Program-made: the position numbers and the translations under genes
Shown: positions 47,770 to 56,806 of the stretch, in pieces
Position numbering within the stretch: the stretch's first letter is position 1
Layout of the letters: each line of letters starts with the position of its first letter
The notes under the pieces: generated by a model
What the model was told of the DNA's origin: nothing
The model's input: the letters and a program-made list of their open reading frames with translations, nothing else
Databases searched by the model: none
Source of the DNA: Martelella sp. HB161492
GTDB lineage: Bacteria > Pseudomonadota > Alphaproteobacteria > Rhizobiales > Rhizobiaceae
DNA length: 64,000 nt
Direction of reading: 5' to 3'
Assembly: GCF_013184775.1 (NCBI RefSeq)
Contig: NZ_JAATVV010000002.1
Coordinates: forward strand, 62,001-126,000

Positions 47770-48243
47770 ATGACTGCAAGTTCCATTGACGACCGTCTGA
47801 AAGCCCTTTCCATCACGCTGCCTTCGCCGGCGGCACCCGCAGCGAACTATGTTCCCTTTGTCATCTCAGGCAATCAGCTCATCATTTCCGGGCAATTGCC
47901 GACGGAAAACGGCGCCATGGTCGCCTCAGGCCGGCTCGGTGACGGCGTATCGCTCGAGGACGGCCAGAAGGCCGCGCGGGCCTGCGCCATCAATCTCATC
48001 GCTCAGGCCAATGCTGCACTCGGCGGCGATCTTTCCCGCATCGTCCGGGTCGTCAAGCTGAATGGCTTCGTCGCCTCGACGCCGGATTTCACCGATCAGC
48101 ACCTCGTCATCAATGCCGCGTCGAACCTGTTCGGCGATGTCTTCGGTGATGCCGGCAAGCATGCGCGCGCCGCCGTTGGCATGGCCTCGCTGCCGCTCAA
48201 CGCAGCGGTCGAGATCGACGCCATCATGGAAATCGCTCTGTGA
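47770..48243 (+). CDS. RidA-family protein
   Basis: A 157-residue member of the RidA/YjgF family, which hydrolyses reactive enamines and imines made by PLP enzymes. The substrate-binding arginine appears as Arg133 in HARAAVGMASLPLNAAVEIDAI. FVISGNQLIISGQLP near the N terminus and VVKLNGFVASTPDF are also typical. It is longer than archetypal RidA (about 130 residues) and belongs to a separate subgroup, so activity on 2-aminoacrylate is not certain. Its stop overlaps the GTG start of the next gene (GTGA). Confidence 0.9.
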   Translation: MTASSIDDRLKALSITLPSPAAPAANYVPFVISGNQLIISGQLPTENGAMVASGRLGDGVSLEDGQKAARACAINLIAQANAALGGDLSRIVRVVKLNGFVASTPDFTDQHLVINAASNLFGDVFGDAGKHARAAVGMASLPLNAAVEIDAIMEIAL

Positions 48244-48953
48244 GCGATTTTCCGTTCCTGACAGCCCGGCCAATCGCGCATCGCGGCTATCACGACATGA
48301 ACAAGGCGGTGTGGGAGAATTCTCTGCCCGCCTTCAGTCGTGCGATCGATGCCGGTTTTGCCATTGAATGCGACCTGCATCTTTCCGCAGACGGCATTCC
48401 CATGGTGTTTCATGACGATGACCTGAAACGCCTGTGCGGCCTTGATCTCATCCCCGAAAACGAGACCGCAGACCGTCTCGCCGCCATCCGCATCGGCACC
48501 ACGCAAGCGACCATTCCGCGCTTCACCGATCTGCTGGCGCTGACCGACGGTCGCGTTCCGCTGGTGGTGGAACTGAAAACGGCGCCGACGCATAACCCGC
48601 TCTTTGCCACCGCCGTGCTTGATTGCCTGGCAGGCTACAAGGGGCCGGTCGCCTTGATGAGCTTCGACGCCCAGCTCCTGCGTGACCTCAAAAGCGCAGG
48701 CGCCCCCAAACCGCTGGGTCTGACCGCGATGGGTGATACCGAAGAAGCTTTCGACGCGCATCGCAAGGCCATGTCGATCGGCCTTGATTTTATCTCTTAT
48801 TATTATGATCATCTCCCCAATGCGTTCATCGCCGGCCTCAGGTCGGATGGCAAGACGATCATCACCTGGACCGTACGGGACGAGCGCGCACGAGACATCA
48901 CCTTTGCCAACGCCGATCAGATGACCTTTGAAGGCTTTGATCCGCGCGTCTGA
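48240..48953 (+). CDS. Glycerophosphodiester phosphodiesterase
   Basis: A cytosolic GDPD-family TIM barrel of 237 residues, expected to release glycerol 3-phosphate from glycerophosphodiesters. The catalytic motifs are IAHRGYHDMNKAVWENSLPAF and ECDLHLSADGIPMVFHDDDLKRL, with the later VELKT and ITWTVRDE. It starts at a GTG overlapping the ridA stop codon, so it is coupled to it. No signal peptide is seen, so the substrate must be inside the cell. Confidence 0.92.
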   Translation: MSDFPFLTARPIAHRGYHDMNKAVWENSLPAFSRAIDAGFAIECDLHLSADGIPMVFHDDDLKRLCGLDLIPENETADRLAAIRIGTTQATIPRFTDLLALTDGRVPLVVELKTAPTHNPLFATAVLDCLAGYKGPVALMSFDAQLLRDLKSAGAPKPLGLTAMGDTEEAFDAHRKAMSIGLDFISYYYDHLPNAFIAGLRSDGKTIITWTVRDERARDITFANADQMTFEGFDPRV

Positions 48954-49030
48954 CGCCCCTTCATCCTGCGGCTCCGGGCCGGCTTGTGCTCAGCGCATCG
49001 CCCCGGATCCGCCCCAGTCATGAGTCGATC

Positions 49031-50209
49031 TTGAGCGAAAACCTGCAAATCCGTATCGAAAACGCGTTTGCCGACATCGCACCGGAACAGTGGGCGGCGC
49101 TGCCGCATGTCACACGCGGCGGTGCGGCGCCTTACAATCCCTTTCTGTCGCACGCGTTTCTGTCCGCCCTTGAAGAATCAGGCTCGGCGACCGCCGATAC
49201 CGGCTGGCTCGGGCATCACCTGCTCCTGGAAACCGAGGGCGGGACGCTGGTTGGCGCACTGCCCTGCTATCTGAAGAATCACAGTCAGGGCGAATATGTC
49301 TTCGACCATGGCTGGGCCGATGCCTTTGAGCGCGCGGGCGGACGCTATTATCCGAAACTGCAGGCCTCCCTGCCGTTCACGCCCGCAACCGCGCCTCATC
49401 TCCTGATCGCCGACGGCCTCAATCTGAGCGCGGGTCAGGCTCTCCTGGCCGACGCGCTGAAAGAGGTGACCCAGCGGCTCGGCGTCTCTTCGGCCCATGT
49501 CACCTTTGTGCCGGAAGACGAGATCGGCATTTACGAAGAGGCCGATTTTCTTCACCGCACCGATCAGCAGTTCCATTTTTTCAACGAGGGCTATGCCAGC
49601 CACGCGGATTTTCTGGAAACGCTGGCCTCGCGCAAGCGCAAGACGCTGCGCAAGGAACGCCGCGCCGCTCTTGAGAACGGCATTACCATCGACTGGCTGA
49701 CCGGTTCTGACCTGACCGAAGACATCTGGGACCAGTTCTTTGCCTTCTATATGGATACCGGCAGCCGCAAATGGGGACGGCCCTATCTTACCCGCGCTTT
49801 CTATTCGCTGATCGGCGAGCGCATGGCCGACGATATTCTGCTGGTGATGGCAAAGCGGGATGGCCGCTATATCGCCGGCGCCATCAATTTCATTGGCTCG
49901 GAGGCGCTGTTCGGGCGTCACTGGGGCTGTATCGAGGACCACCCCTTTCTGCATTTCGAGGTCTGCTATCATCAGGCGATCGATTTCGCCATTGCGCGCG
50001 GTCTCAAGCGGGTCGAAGCCGGCGCCCAGGGCGAGCACAAGCTGGCCCGCGGCTATCTGCCCGTCACCACCCATTCCGCGCATTACATCGCCCATGCCGG
50101 GCTGCGCCGTGCCATCGCCGATTATCTCGAACATGAACGTGAAGGCGTGGCGGACACCAAGGCCTATCTTTCCGAACATACGCCATTCAGAAAAACCGAT
50201 GCGGACTAA
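49031..50209 (+). CDS. COG3146 GNAT-like (FemAB-related) acyltransferase
   Basis: A protein of about 392 residues of the COG3146/DUF482 family, related to FemAB peptidyltransferases and the GNAT fold; its acceptor is unknown. Conserved segments are YNPFLSHAFLSALEESGSA, GALPCYLKNHSQGEYVFDHGWADAFERAGGRYYPKLQ, SRKRKTLRKERRA, FYMDTGSRKWGRPYLTRAFY and GAQGEHKLARGYLPVTTHSAHYI. The start is uncertain: I use the TTG at 49031 (MSENLQIRIENAF), but a GTG at 48986 is in frame and neither has a strong ribosome binding site. It lies between the GDPD and HIT genes, likely one transcript. Confidence 0.87.
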   Translation: MSENLQIRIENAFADIAPEQWAALPHVTRGGAAPYNPFLSHAFLSALEESGSATADTGWLGHHLLLETEGGTLVGALPCYLKNHSQGEYVFDHGWADAFERAGGRYYPKLQASLPFTPATAPHLLIADGLNLSAGQALLADALKEVTQRLGVSSAHVTFVPEDEIGIYEEADFLHRTDQQFHFFNEGYASHADFLETLASRKRKTLRKERRAALENGITIDWLTGSDLTEDIWDQFFAFYMDTGSRKWGRPYLTRAFYSLIGERMADDILLVMAKRDGRYIAGAINFIGSEALFGRHWGCIEDHPFLHFEVCYHQAIDFAIARGLKRVEAGAQGEHKLARGYLPVTTHSAHYIAHAGLRRAIADYLEHEREGVADTKAYLSEHTPFRKTDAD

Positions 50210-50229
50210 CCGCAGCTCTGGAGGAAATC

Positions 50230-50655
50230 ATGACGACACAAGCCTATGATGACAGCAATATCTTTGCCCTGATCTTGAAAGGCGATATCCCTTCCGTCCG
50301 CGTCTATGAAGACGAGCATGCCATCGCGGTCATGGATGTGATGCCGCAGGCGCCCGGCCATGTTCTGGTGATCCCGCGCGCACCGTCCCGCAACATTCTC
50401 GATGCCGATCCGGCGGTGTTGTCGGCCATCATCCCGACCGTTCAGAAGATCGCGGTGGCGGTGAAGAAGGCCTTTGCAGCGGACGGCGTATTCGTCTGCC
50501 AGTTCAACGAGCCCGCCGCAGGACAGACGGTGTTTCACCTGCATTTCCATGTCATTCCGCGGCACGAGGGCATCGAACTGAAGCGCCATCACGACAAGAT
50601 GGAAGACAGTGCCGTGCTGGCAGCCAATGCCGAAAAGATCCGCGCCGCGCTTTGA
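50230..50655 (+). CDS. HIT family hydrolase
   Basis: A 141-residue histidine-triad protein with the catalytic HLHFHVIPR motif and the Hint-like N terminus NIFALILKGDIPSVRVYEDEHAIAVMDVMPQAPGHVLVIPRAPSRNILD. HIT proteins of this branch act on AMP-lysine, AMP-amidates or dinucleoside polyphosphates; the natural substrate here is unknown. GGAGG precedes the ATG. After its stop a GC-rich perfect dyad (50674-50692, one central base) lies between this gene and the convergent yhaN. Confidence 0.93.
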   Translation: MTTQAYDDSNIFALILKGDIPSVRVYEDEHAIAVMDVMPQAPGHVLVIPRAPSRNILDADPAVLSAIIPTVQKIAVAVKKAFAADGVFVCQFNEPAAGQTVFHLHFHVIPRHEGIELKRHHDKMEDSAVLAANAEKIRAAL

Positions 50656-50693
50656 ACGCGGCGCCCGGCGAGACGGGGCCGGGCCGGCCCCGC

Positions 50694-53600
50694 TCACAGC
50701 ATGATCATGTCAACAGCATCGCCCAGCGCCTCGCCCGCCATGTCGGCCAGCGCGCGTTCATGGGTGAAGAGGATCGTCTGCACACCGCCAAGCCCGGCAA
50801 GCGTCCGCAATCCGGCAAGGCTGCGCTGATCGTCAAAGGTCTGGAAAATATCGTCGACGATCAGCGGTGACGGCTCGTTGCGCCGGGCATAATCCTCGAC
50901 AAAGGCCAGCCGCAGCGCCAGATAAAGCTGATCGCGCGTGCCATCGCTGAGCCCCGCAATGCCAACCTCGGAACCGTCGATGCGCTTTGCCGTCACGATG
51001 GTATTATCCTGATCATCAAAGCTCTGTCCAAGGCCTGAAAAGCCATTGCAGGTCAGTGTCGCGAAATGCCGCCCGGCGGCAGTGATAACGGGATCGGCGC
51101 GGCTCTGCCGGTACCGCTCAGAGGCCTGGTCGAGAAGATCGGCGGCAAGCCTGGTCACCAGCCATTCGCGGGCCGCTTCCAGTGCCTCTGCTTCGGCGGA
51201 CATCCGGGTGAAGGCGGCCATTTCCGCGCTCTCGCCCTCCTCCAGCGCGTCACGGCGCTGACGCAGCAGCGAGCGTTCCTCAATCAGCCCGTCCCAGCGG
51301 CGTCGCAGATCGCCAAGATCAGCCTCGCGACCGGCAATCTCACGCGCCATCGCATCGGCATCCTTTTCGCCGATCGCGGCCCGGATCGCGGGCTCGTCCG
51401 CATCACCGGCAATCGCGGCAAAATGGCGCCTCTCTGCCGAAAGCTTGTCGGCAAGATCCGCCCGCTGCAACAGCCGTGCAACAAGATCGTTCGCGACGAC
51501 CCCCGCCTCCAGCGCGGCAATGAGTGTGGCAAATTCCGCGCGCAGCACCGCCTCATGCGTCTCAAGCGCTTCAAGCTTCGCCGCCACCGACCGCGCCTGC
51601 TCACGGCCGGATCTAAGCCGCTCCTCGGCTGCACGGTTCTCACCGAGCCGTTTCTTCAGCGTGGCCGCGATGGTGAGCGGATGGCCAGCCAGAAGCGTCC
51701 TGTCTGCGGCTTCGCCAAGAGCACGGGCGCGGGCCTCAAAGCTTTCGGTTATCCCGAGGCTGCGCGCCTTGCGGGCGGTCTGGCGCTGGTGATCGTCGAG
51801 CTGCGCCGGCAGCTGTTTCAGCACCTCCAGCGCCGCCTCGCCGCCCTCGATCACGGTATCGGCGCTCAGGTGACAGGCGGCAAGTGCTGCGGCAAAGCCG
51901 TCACGCCAGTCCGCCTCAACCGCGGCGAGCCTTGCGCCTGCCGCCATGTGACGGTCAATCTCGCCGCGCAGCGCCTTCAGATCACTTTCGCGGCCACGCT
52001 GACGCTCGAAAGTGTCGCCAATCTCCCTGATCCGGTCCGCCACCAGCCGCGCCAGCGGCCCAAGCGGCAGGCTGTCGCCGCCGGAAAGCAGCATGGAGCC
52101 GGCAAGCGCCTCCAGCGCCGCATGCAGCCCAGCCGCCGCGCGCTCAAGACCGGAAAGCCTGTCGCGCTCGTCACGTAACTGGGCCCGTCGCTTCAACAGG
52201 TGACCGGCGTCCTGCCGCCAGACCAGCATGTCGCCCGGTTCAGGCGCCGAACCAAGTGCCGCAAACAAGGCGGCTATGGCCGATTTGACGGCGCTAAATC
52301 TTGTCTCACACCGCTGGACGTCTTCCATTGATTTCTCAATATTAGCATCCAGTCTTCTGATATTACGTACTTTTTCTTCTCGAATGGCTACACGGTCGGC
52401 TTCATCAAGAAGCTGATCGGCCAGTCTGTCGGTTCTGGAAACGAGATCGACAAAGCCAAGCCTGAGGCTCTGATCGTCGGGTTGTGCAGTGGCCTCCCGC
52501 CAGATCCTGTCGCGCTCACGGCGTGCTTCGGTCAGCATTTCGCGGCTCGGGACCATGTCCTTGCCGGTAATCTCCGCCAGCTGGCTTTCGAGCGCCGCCC
52601 TTTCGCTGCGCAGCCTCAGCAATCCGGCTTCGGCCTCACGCAAGGCCTGGGCTGCATCGCGATGCTGCCGCTCGGCCTCTGCCAGCGCATCCATATCCGG
52701 CAGATCGGCGGGCGAAACCGTCATGACCGCGCCAAGCGGCGGCCGCAGGGCTGCAGCTTCATCGGCCAGCTCGCGCTCCGCCCTGGCCAGCGTCCGGGCG
52801 AGCTGGTCGGCTTCGAGGGCCTGCCGCAAATCCTCGCTCAGGCTGTCAAAACGCTGCCGCAGCGGCGCCGGATCGATAACCCGTTCACCGGGAGCGTCCG
52901 CTTCAAGCAGCTGCAGACGGTCCTGCGCCCGCTGCAACTCCTCGCCATGGCGCTTGCGGTTACCGGCAAGCTCCTTGCCGTCACGCAATGCCTGCGCCAG
53001 CCGTGCCAGCGCCATGTCATCGGCCAGGCGGTGCGGCAAAGCCGATGCGTCCGCCTCGCCGATCCGCCGCGCGCTCTCGGCAAGCAGCGCTTCCGAGCGC
53101 AGCAAAAGCCCGTCAATCTCGCCAAGATCCTCGACGGCCTGACGATAAACGGCCTCATCGAGCGTCAGCGCATCGATTTCAGCACCGTGGGCCAGCAGGG
53201 TCTCATCGACCGCAACCGCCTGCAGCGCCTCATGCAGGGTTCCGGCGTCCTGGCGGCGCTCCGCAAGTGCTGTGGCATTGTCGTCGATCTCGCTGGCAAG
53301 CACGCCAATGCGCCGCGCCATTTCCGGCGAAATCGGCGCGAGATCGCTAAAGCCGGCGAGTGCGCTCTCAAGCCGGTCGATCTCTTCGACAACGGCGCGC
53401 AGCCCTGCCATCTGCCGCAGCGCCTGCAACGCCTTTTCGGCCTGCTTTTGCGCGTCGTCCAGCCCGTCAAGCGCCTCGGCATTGTCCCGGACCTCGCGAT
53501 TGAGCTTTTCCCAGTCCGATGCCTTCAGACCGAGATCGCGCTCACGCTTTCCCGCCTCGTCAAAGACCTTGCGGATCTGGTTGATCCGTCGGGACCGGCC

Positions 53601-54134
53601 GCTCGGCTCGAAGATCTGCGCTGCCGCATCACTGAGCCCGCGGCCGACACTGCGCAACCCCTTCAGGCCGGATGCCGCCGAAAACAGCAGGCTGCCGATC
53701 TCGCCGCCATCGGCCAGCATGGCATCACCACCAGCCCGCAGACGCTGCGAATCGAGCCCGAAGGCGCGCTCGAAGACATCACGGGTCAGATTGCCGAGAT
53801 AGGGCGACAGCGCGTCGTCATGAAGCGGTGTTTCCTTGTCATCGGCCATCAGCAGCGTGTTCTTGCGCCCCTTGCGGCGGCGAAAAGCCAGACTGTCGCC
53901 GTGGCGTGCCTCAAGCGACGCTCCAAGCCTCAGTTCGCGGGCATCATGCAGGAAATCGTAACGCACATCCCGCTCGGGGAAGCCGAACAGCAGATCCGAA
54001 AGCGCCGACAGCGTCGAAGACTTCCCGGCCTCGTTGGGCCCGTAGACAATGTGAAGCGCCGCATCCGGCCTGAAGGCAATGCTGCGTTCGGTAAAAGCGC
54101 CATAGCGCAGGAGATCGAGCGAGAGGAACCGCAT
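50694..54134 (-). CDS. SMC-like ATPase, YhaN/SbcC type
   Basis: A 1146-residue ABC-type ATPase that works with the nuclease encoded just upstream. The Walker A motif is at the N terminus (VYGPNEAGKSSTLSALSDLLFG). Long alanine-, leucine-, arginine- and glutamate-rich coiled coils fill the middle, and the C-terminal half site holds the signature-like ISDGTRDQLYLALRLAFVEDYA and Walker B PLIVDDIFQTFDDQRS, with a GVQTILFTHE switch. This fits AAA_27/YhaN, a Rad50/SbcC relative lacking the central zinc hook CxxC. It overlaps yhaO by one base (TGATG). The role is probably DNA end processing or repair, inferred from family. Confidence 0.9.
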   Translation of the reverse strand: MRFLSLDLLRYGAFTERSIAFRPDAALHIVYGPNEAGKSSTLSALSDLLFGFPERDVRYDFLHDARELRLGASLEARHGDSLAFRRRKGRKNTLLMADDKETPLHDDALSPYLGNLTRDVFERAFGLDSQRLRAGGDAMLADGGEIGSLLFSAASGLKGLRSVGRGLSDAAAQIFEPSGRSRRINQIRKVFDEAGKRERDLGLKASDWEKLNREVRDNAEALDGLDDAQKQAEKALQALRQMAGLRAVVEEIDRLESALAGFSDLAPISPEMARRIGVLASEIDDNATALAERRQDAGTLHEALQAVAVDETLLAHGAEIDALTLDEAVYRQAVEDLGEIDGLLLRSEALLAESARRIGEADASALPHRLADDMALARLAQALRDGKELAGNRKRHGEELQRAQDRLQLLEADAPGERVIDPAPLRQRFDSLSEDLRQALEADQLARTLARAERELADEAAALRPPLGAVMTVSPADLPDMDALAEAERQHRDAAQALREAEAGLLRLRSERAALESQLAEITGKDMVPSREMLTEARRERDRIWREATAQPDDQSLRLGFVDLVSRTDRLADQLLDEADRVAIREEKVRNIRRLDANIEKSMEDVQRCETRFSAVKSAIAALFAALGSAPEPGDMLVWRQDAGHLLKRRAQLRDERDRLSGLERAAAGLHAALEALAGSMLLSGGDSLPLGPLARLVADRIREIGDTFERQRGRESDLKALRGEIDRHMAAGARLAAVEADWRDGFAAALAACHLSADTVIEGGEAALEVLKQLPAQLDDHQRQTARKARSLGITESFEARARALGEAADRTLLAGHPLTIAATLKKRLGENRAAEERLRSGREQARSVAAKLEALETHEAVLRAEFATLIAALEAGVVANDLVARLLQRADLADKLSAERRHFAAIAGDADEPAIRAAIGEKDADAMAREIAGREADLGDLRRRWDGLIEERSLLRQRRDALEEGESAEMAAFTRMSAEAEALEAAREWLVTRLAADLLDQASERYRQSRADPVITAAGRHFATLTCNGFSGLGQSFDDQDNTIVTAKRIDGSEVGIAGLSDGTRDQLYLALRLAFVEDYARRNEPSPLIVDDIFQTFDDQRSLAGLRTLAGLGGVQTILFTHERALADMAGEALGDAVDMIML

Positions 54135-55384
54135 CAGCTTTCCTCTGCCATGTCGAGCCGGGCCAGAAGCAGGCTCTCAGCCTCGGCGACAAGGCTTTCT
54201 GCGTCGACGCCGGGAAATGTCTGCGCATCGGCGACGGAAGCGGGAAGCCGGGCCCTTATTTCATCGGCCAGCACAGCCACATGGGCTGCAAAGTCCGGTG
54301 CGGCGGCAACGGCATCGATCAGCGCCCGGAAATCCAAAGCCGCCTCGGCATCGGCGATGACCGGACGCATGGCTTGCGGAGCGGCAAGATCGAATTCCAG
54401 TTTCTCCAGCCACAGATCGCCATGGCCACGCTGAAGGGCGGCCTCCGCCTCATCATGCCAGAGCTGCCGCTCGGCCAGCATCCGCCCTGCCCGCGGATGC
54501 GTGCCGCTCAGGACCAGCCTGAGCGCGATCGGTCGCTCGGAGGCGATCTCGGATAATTCGGCGGCTCTGATCTCAATGGCGGACAGGATCGCATCCTCAG
54601 CCATCTCCGGCGTTACGGCGATGTCCAGCCGCTCAAACCGTGCCCGGTCGACGATCAGCCGCTGATGGCGGATCTCCCCATCCTCAACCGACACCAGAAC
54701 GACACCCTTCTCACCCGTTTCGCGGATGCTGCGCCCCTGTATGTTGCCCGGATAGATCACCGGCGGCATATCCGCCACCTGCTCATAGGCATGGACATGG
54801 CCAAGCGCCCAGTAGTCATAGCCGCGCGCCAGAAGGTCATCCACCGTGCAGGGCGCATAAGGGGCATGCGGCGGACGGCCGGACAGGGACGTGTGCAGCA
54901 TGCCGATATTGAACCAGCCGGGCATGGCCGGCGGATAGCTGGCAGCGAGGTTGTCGTTGACCGAACGCGTGGCAAACCCCTGACCGTGGATCGCGACCTT
55001 CAGAGTATCGATCCGCATCGTTTCCGGCGCCTTGACGGAAAATTCGCGGACATTGGCGGGCATGGTGATCGTCTTCGTTACCACGCTTTCAGCGTCATGG
55101 TTTCCGCGCAGGATGAAGACCGGGATATCGGCACGATCGAGCCGGGCAATCTCGCGATTGAAGAACAGGCCGATACGGTTGTCTTTCCAGGCGCCATCAT
55201 AGATGTCGCCGGCGATCAGCAGAAAATCGACACCTTCGGCAAGCGCTGCATCAATCAGTCCGGAGAATGCATCGCGCGAGGCCTCGGCAAAGCGGCGGGC
55301 CAGCGCCTCATCCTTCATCGCCAGCCCCGACAAAGGACTTCCCAGATGCAGGTCTGCGGCATGAATGAAACGAAATCGCGCCAA
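54134..55384 (-). CDS. DNA repair exonuclease, YhaO/SbcD type
   Basis: A 416-residue metallophosphoesterase-type nuclease. The phosphoesterase motifs are in order: FIHAADLHLGSPL (D-x-H), LLIAGDIYDGAWKDNR (GD), ILRGNHDAES (GNHD), with the later GYDYWALGHVHAYEQVADMPPVIYPGNIQGRS (GHVH). It is the usual partner of the YhaN-type ATPase, resembling SbcD/Mre11 with SbcC/Rad50. The start is a TTG at 55384 with GAGGG upstream; no ATG lies near the conserved N terminus. It is divergent from the aldo/keto reductase. Confidence 0.92.
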   Translation of the reverse strand: MARFRFIHAADLHLGSPLSGLAMKDEALARRFAEASRDAFSGLIDAALAEGVDFLLIAGDIYDGAWKDNRIGLFFNREIARLDRADIPVFILRGNHDAESVVTKTITMPANVREFSVKAPETMRIDTLKVAIHGQGFATRSVNDNLAASYPPAMPGWFNIGMLHTSLSGRPPHAPYAPCTVDDLLARGYDYWALGHVHAYEQVADMPPVIYPGNIQGRSIRETGEKGVVLVSVEDGEIRHQRLIVDRARFERLDIAVTPEMAEDAILSAIEIRAAELSEIASERPIALRLVLSGTHPRAGRMLAERQLWHDEAEAALQRGHGDLWLEKLEFDLAAPQAMRPVIADAEAALDFRALIDAVAAAPDFAAHVAVLADEIRARLPASVADAQTFPGVDAESLVAEAESLLLARLDMAEES

Positions 55385-55524
55385 GTTTTACGTCCCTCGC
55401 TTTTATCTTCGCCTATGGAGGGGTAAAAGATCACCCGAGACAACTTCAAGCCAAAAGCGCGGGTTCCACGCGTTTTTTGACAAAAGGCGGCCGTTCTGGC
55501 CCCGGTCCCATCATGGAGGAGAGG

Positions 55525-56511
55525 ATGCACTATCACAGTTTCGGCCGCATCGGCCGCCCGGTTTCCAATATCGGCTTCGGTGCCTGGCAGATTGGCGGCT
55601 CCTGGGGATCCGTCAGTGAGGAAGACGGCCGCAAGGCGCTGAATGCAGCGCTTGATTCGGGGATCAATTTCATCGACACCGCCGATGTCTATGGCGATGG
55701 CCGTTCGGAAAAGATCATCGCCGATGTGCTGGCGGAACGCGGCGGTGCCCGTCCCTTCGTCGCCACCAAGGCCGGCCGACGGCTCGACCCGCATGTGGCA
55801 GAAGGCTATAATTTCGAAAATCTCGAAGCCTTCATCGACCGCAGCCTGAAGAATCTGCGGCTCGAATGTCTGGACCTCGTGCAGCTTCATTGCCCGCCGA
55901 CCGAGGCCCTCTACCAGCCGGAAACCTTCGCCGCACTCGACCGGATCAAGGCCAAGGGCAAGATCGCCCATTATGGCGTCAGCGTCGAAAAGGTCGAAGA
56001 GGCACTGAAGGCAATCGAATTTCCGGGCGTGGAAAGCGTGCAGATCATCTACAACATCTTCCGCCAGCGCCCGGCATCGCTGTTCCTGCCGGAAGCAAAG
56101 CGCAAGAATATCGCCGTCATCGCCCGCGTGCCCCTGGCAAGTGGCCTGCTGTCCGGCAAGATCACCCGCGATACCGCCTTCGCCGCCGATGATCACCGTA
56201 ATTTCAACCGTGCAGGCGACGCCTTCGATGTCGGCGAAACCTTTGCCGGCGTTCCCTTCGATATCGCGCTCGAAGCGGTCGAGGAAGTCCGCAAACATGT
56301 GCCGGCCGGCGAAACCATGGCAGCCTTCGCACTGCGCTGGATCGTCATGAACGACGCCGTCACGGTCGCCATCCCTGGCGCGCGCAATGCGCAACAGGCC
56401 AAGGCGAATGCCGCTGCCTCCGATCTGCCGGTGATTGGCGCAGAAGTCATGGAGGCGATGGCGGAGATCTATCGCAACCGCATCGCCCCCCATGTGCATC
56501 AGCGCTGGTAG
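55525..56511 (+). CDS. Aldo/keto reductase
   Basis: A 328-residue NADPH-dependent aldo/keto reductase. The catalytic tetrad is visible: Asp and Tyr in NFIDTADVYGDGRSEKIIADVL, Lys in FVATKAGRR and His in LDLVQLHCPPTEA, and a C-terminal VTVAIPGARNAQQAKANAAAS nucleotide-binding segment follows. The N terminus MHYHSFGRIGRPVSNIGFGAWQIGG is standard. I chose the ATG at 55525 because GGAGGAGAGG stands just before it. The substrate is unknown. The inverted-repeat element lies directly downstream. Confidence 0.92.
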   Translation: MHYHSFGRIGRPVSNIGFGAWQIGGSWGSVSEEDGRKALNAALDSGINFIDTADVYGDGRSEKIIADVLAERGGARPFVATKAGRRLDPHVAEGYNFENLEAFIDRSLKNLRLECLDLVQLHCPPTEALYQPETFAALDRIKAKGKIAHYGVSVEKVEEALKAIEFPGVESVQIIYNIFRQRPASLFLPEAKRKNIAVIARVPLASGLLSGKITRDTAFAADDHRNFNRAGDAFDVGETFAGVPFDIALEAVEEVRKHVPAGETMAAFALRWIVMNDAVTVAIPGARNAQQAKANAAASDLPVIGAEVMEAMAEIYRNRIAPHVHQRW

Positions 56512-56528
56512 GCGTCATCGACAGTAAA

Positions 56529-56780
56529 AGGCCGGGTGATCACCCGGCCTCAGATTGCTGACAAACCCTAGCCTCTTCCCTAACGTCATGCCTGTGCTTG
56601 TCACAGGCATCCAGCCGACGCGCGTCCGCGCGGCGAAAGACTCTGCTTATTCAAATCCTTAAGAGTATGGATCCCCGTGACAAGCACGGGGATGACGACG
56701 GAGGGGGGCGGCCATTCCACCCCGAACAGGCAATCTGAACGACTTTCTCAGCAGTCTGAGGCCGGGTGATCGCCCGGCCT
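56529..56780. repeat. 252-base element with 33-base imperfect terminal inverted repeats
   Basis: The left end (56529-56561) and right end (56748-56780) are inverted copies of each other over 33 bases with two mismatches. Each end itself holds a hairpin: the left 22 bases are a perfect palindrome (AGGCCGGGTGA joined to its complement), and the right one, AGGCCGGG/CCCGGCCT, reads into TTT and suits termination. A rhizobial mosaic repeat fills the centre. No transposase is present. It occupies the gap between the convergent aldo/keto reductase and ribN genes. Confidence 0.7.
56584..56697. repeat. RIME-like rhizobial intergenic mosaic element
   Basis: Two hairpins with the same plan, TGCCTGTG-CTTGT-CACAGGCA (56589-56609) and CCCCGTG-ACAAG-CACGGGG (56673-56691), sit as an imperfect inverted pair. 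The arms differ between the two but stay paired within each, that is, by compensating changes. The outer ends CGTCAT and ATGACG are also complementary. From memory, this layout is like RIME repeats scattered between genes in Rhizobiaceae. Confidence 0.75.
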
Positions 56781-56806
56781 TTCCTATCCTGCTCTGTGCT
56801 TTCCAC

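Noticed and set aside
50674-50692. GC-rich perfect dyad between the HIT gene and yhaN as a terminator
   Set aside because: Only a single central base and no T-run, so a stable terminator hairpin is doubtful; noted in the HIT gene entry only.
52482-54434. 650-codon open frame antisense to yhaN
   Set aside because: GC-rich coiled-coil genes often leave long antisense frames; composition is rich in Arg, Gln and His with no domain.
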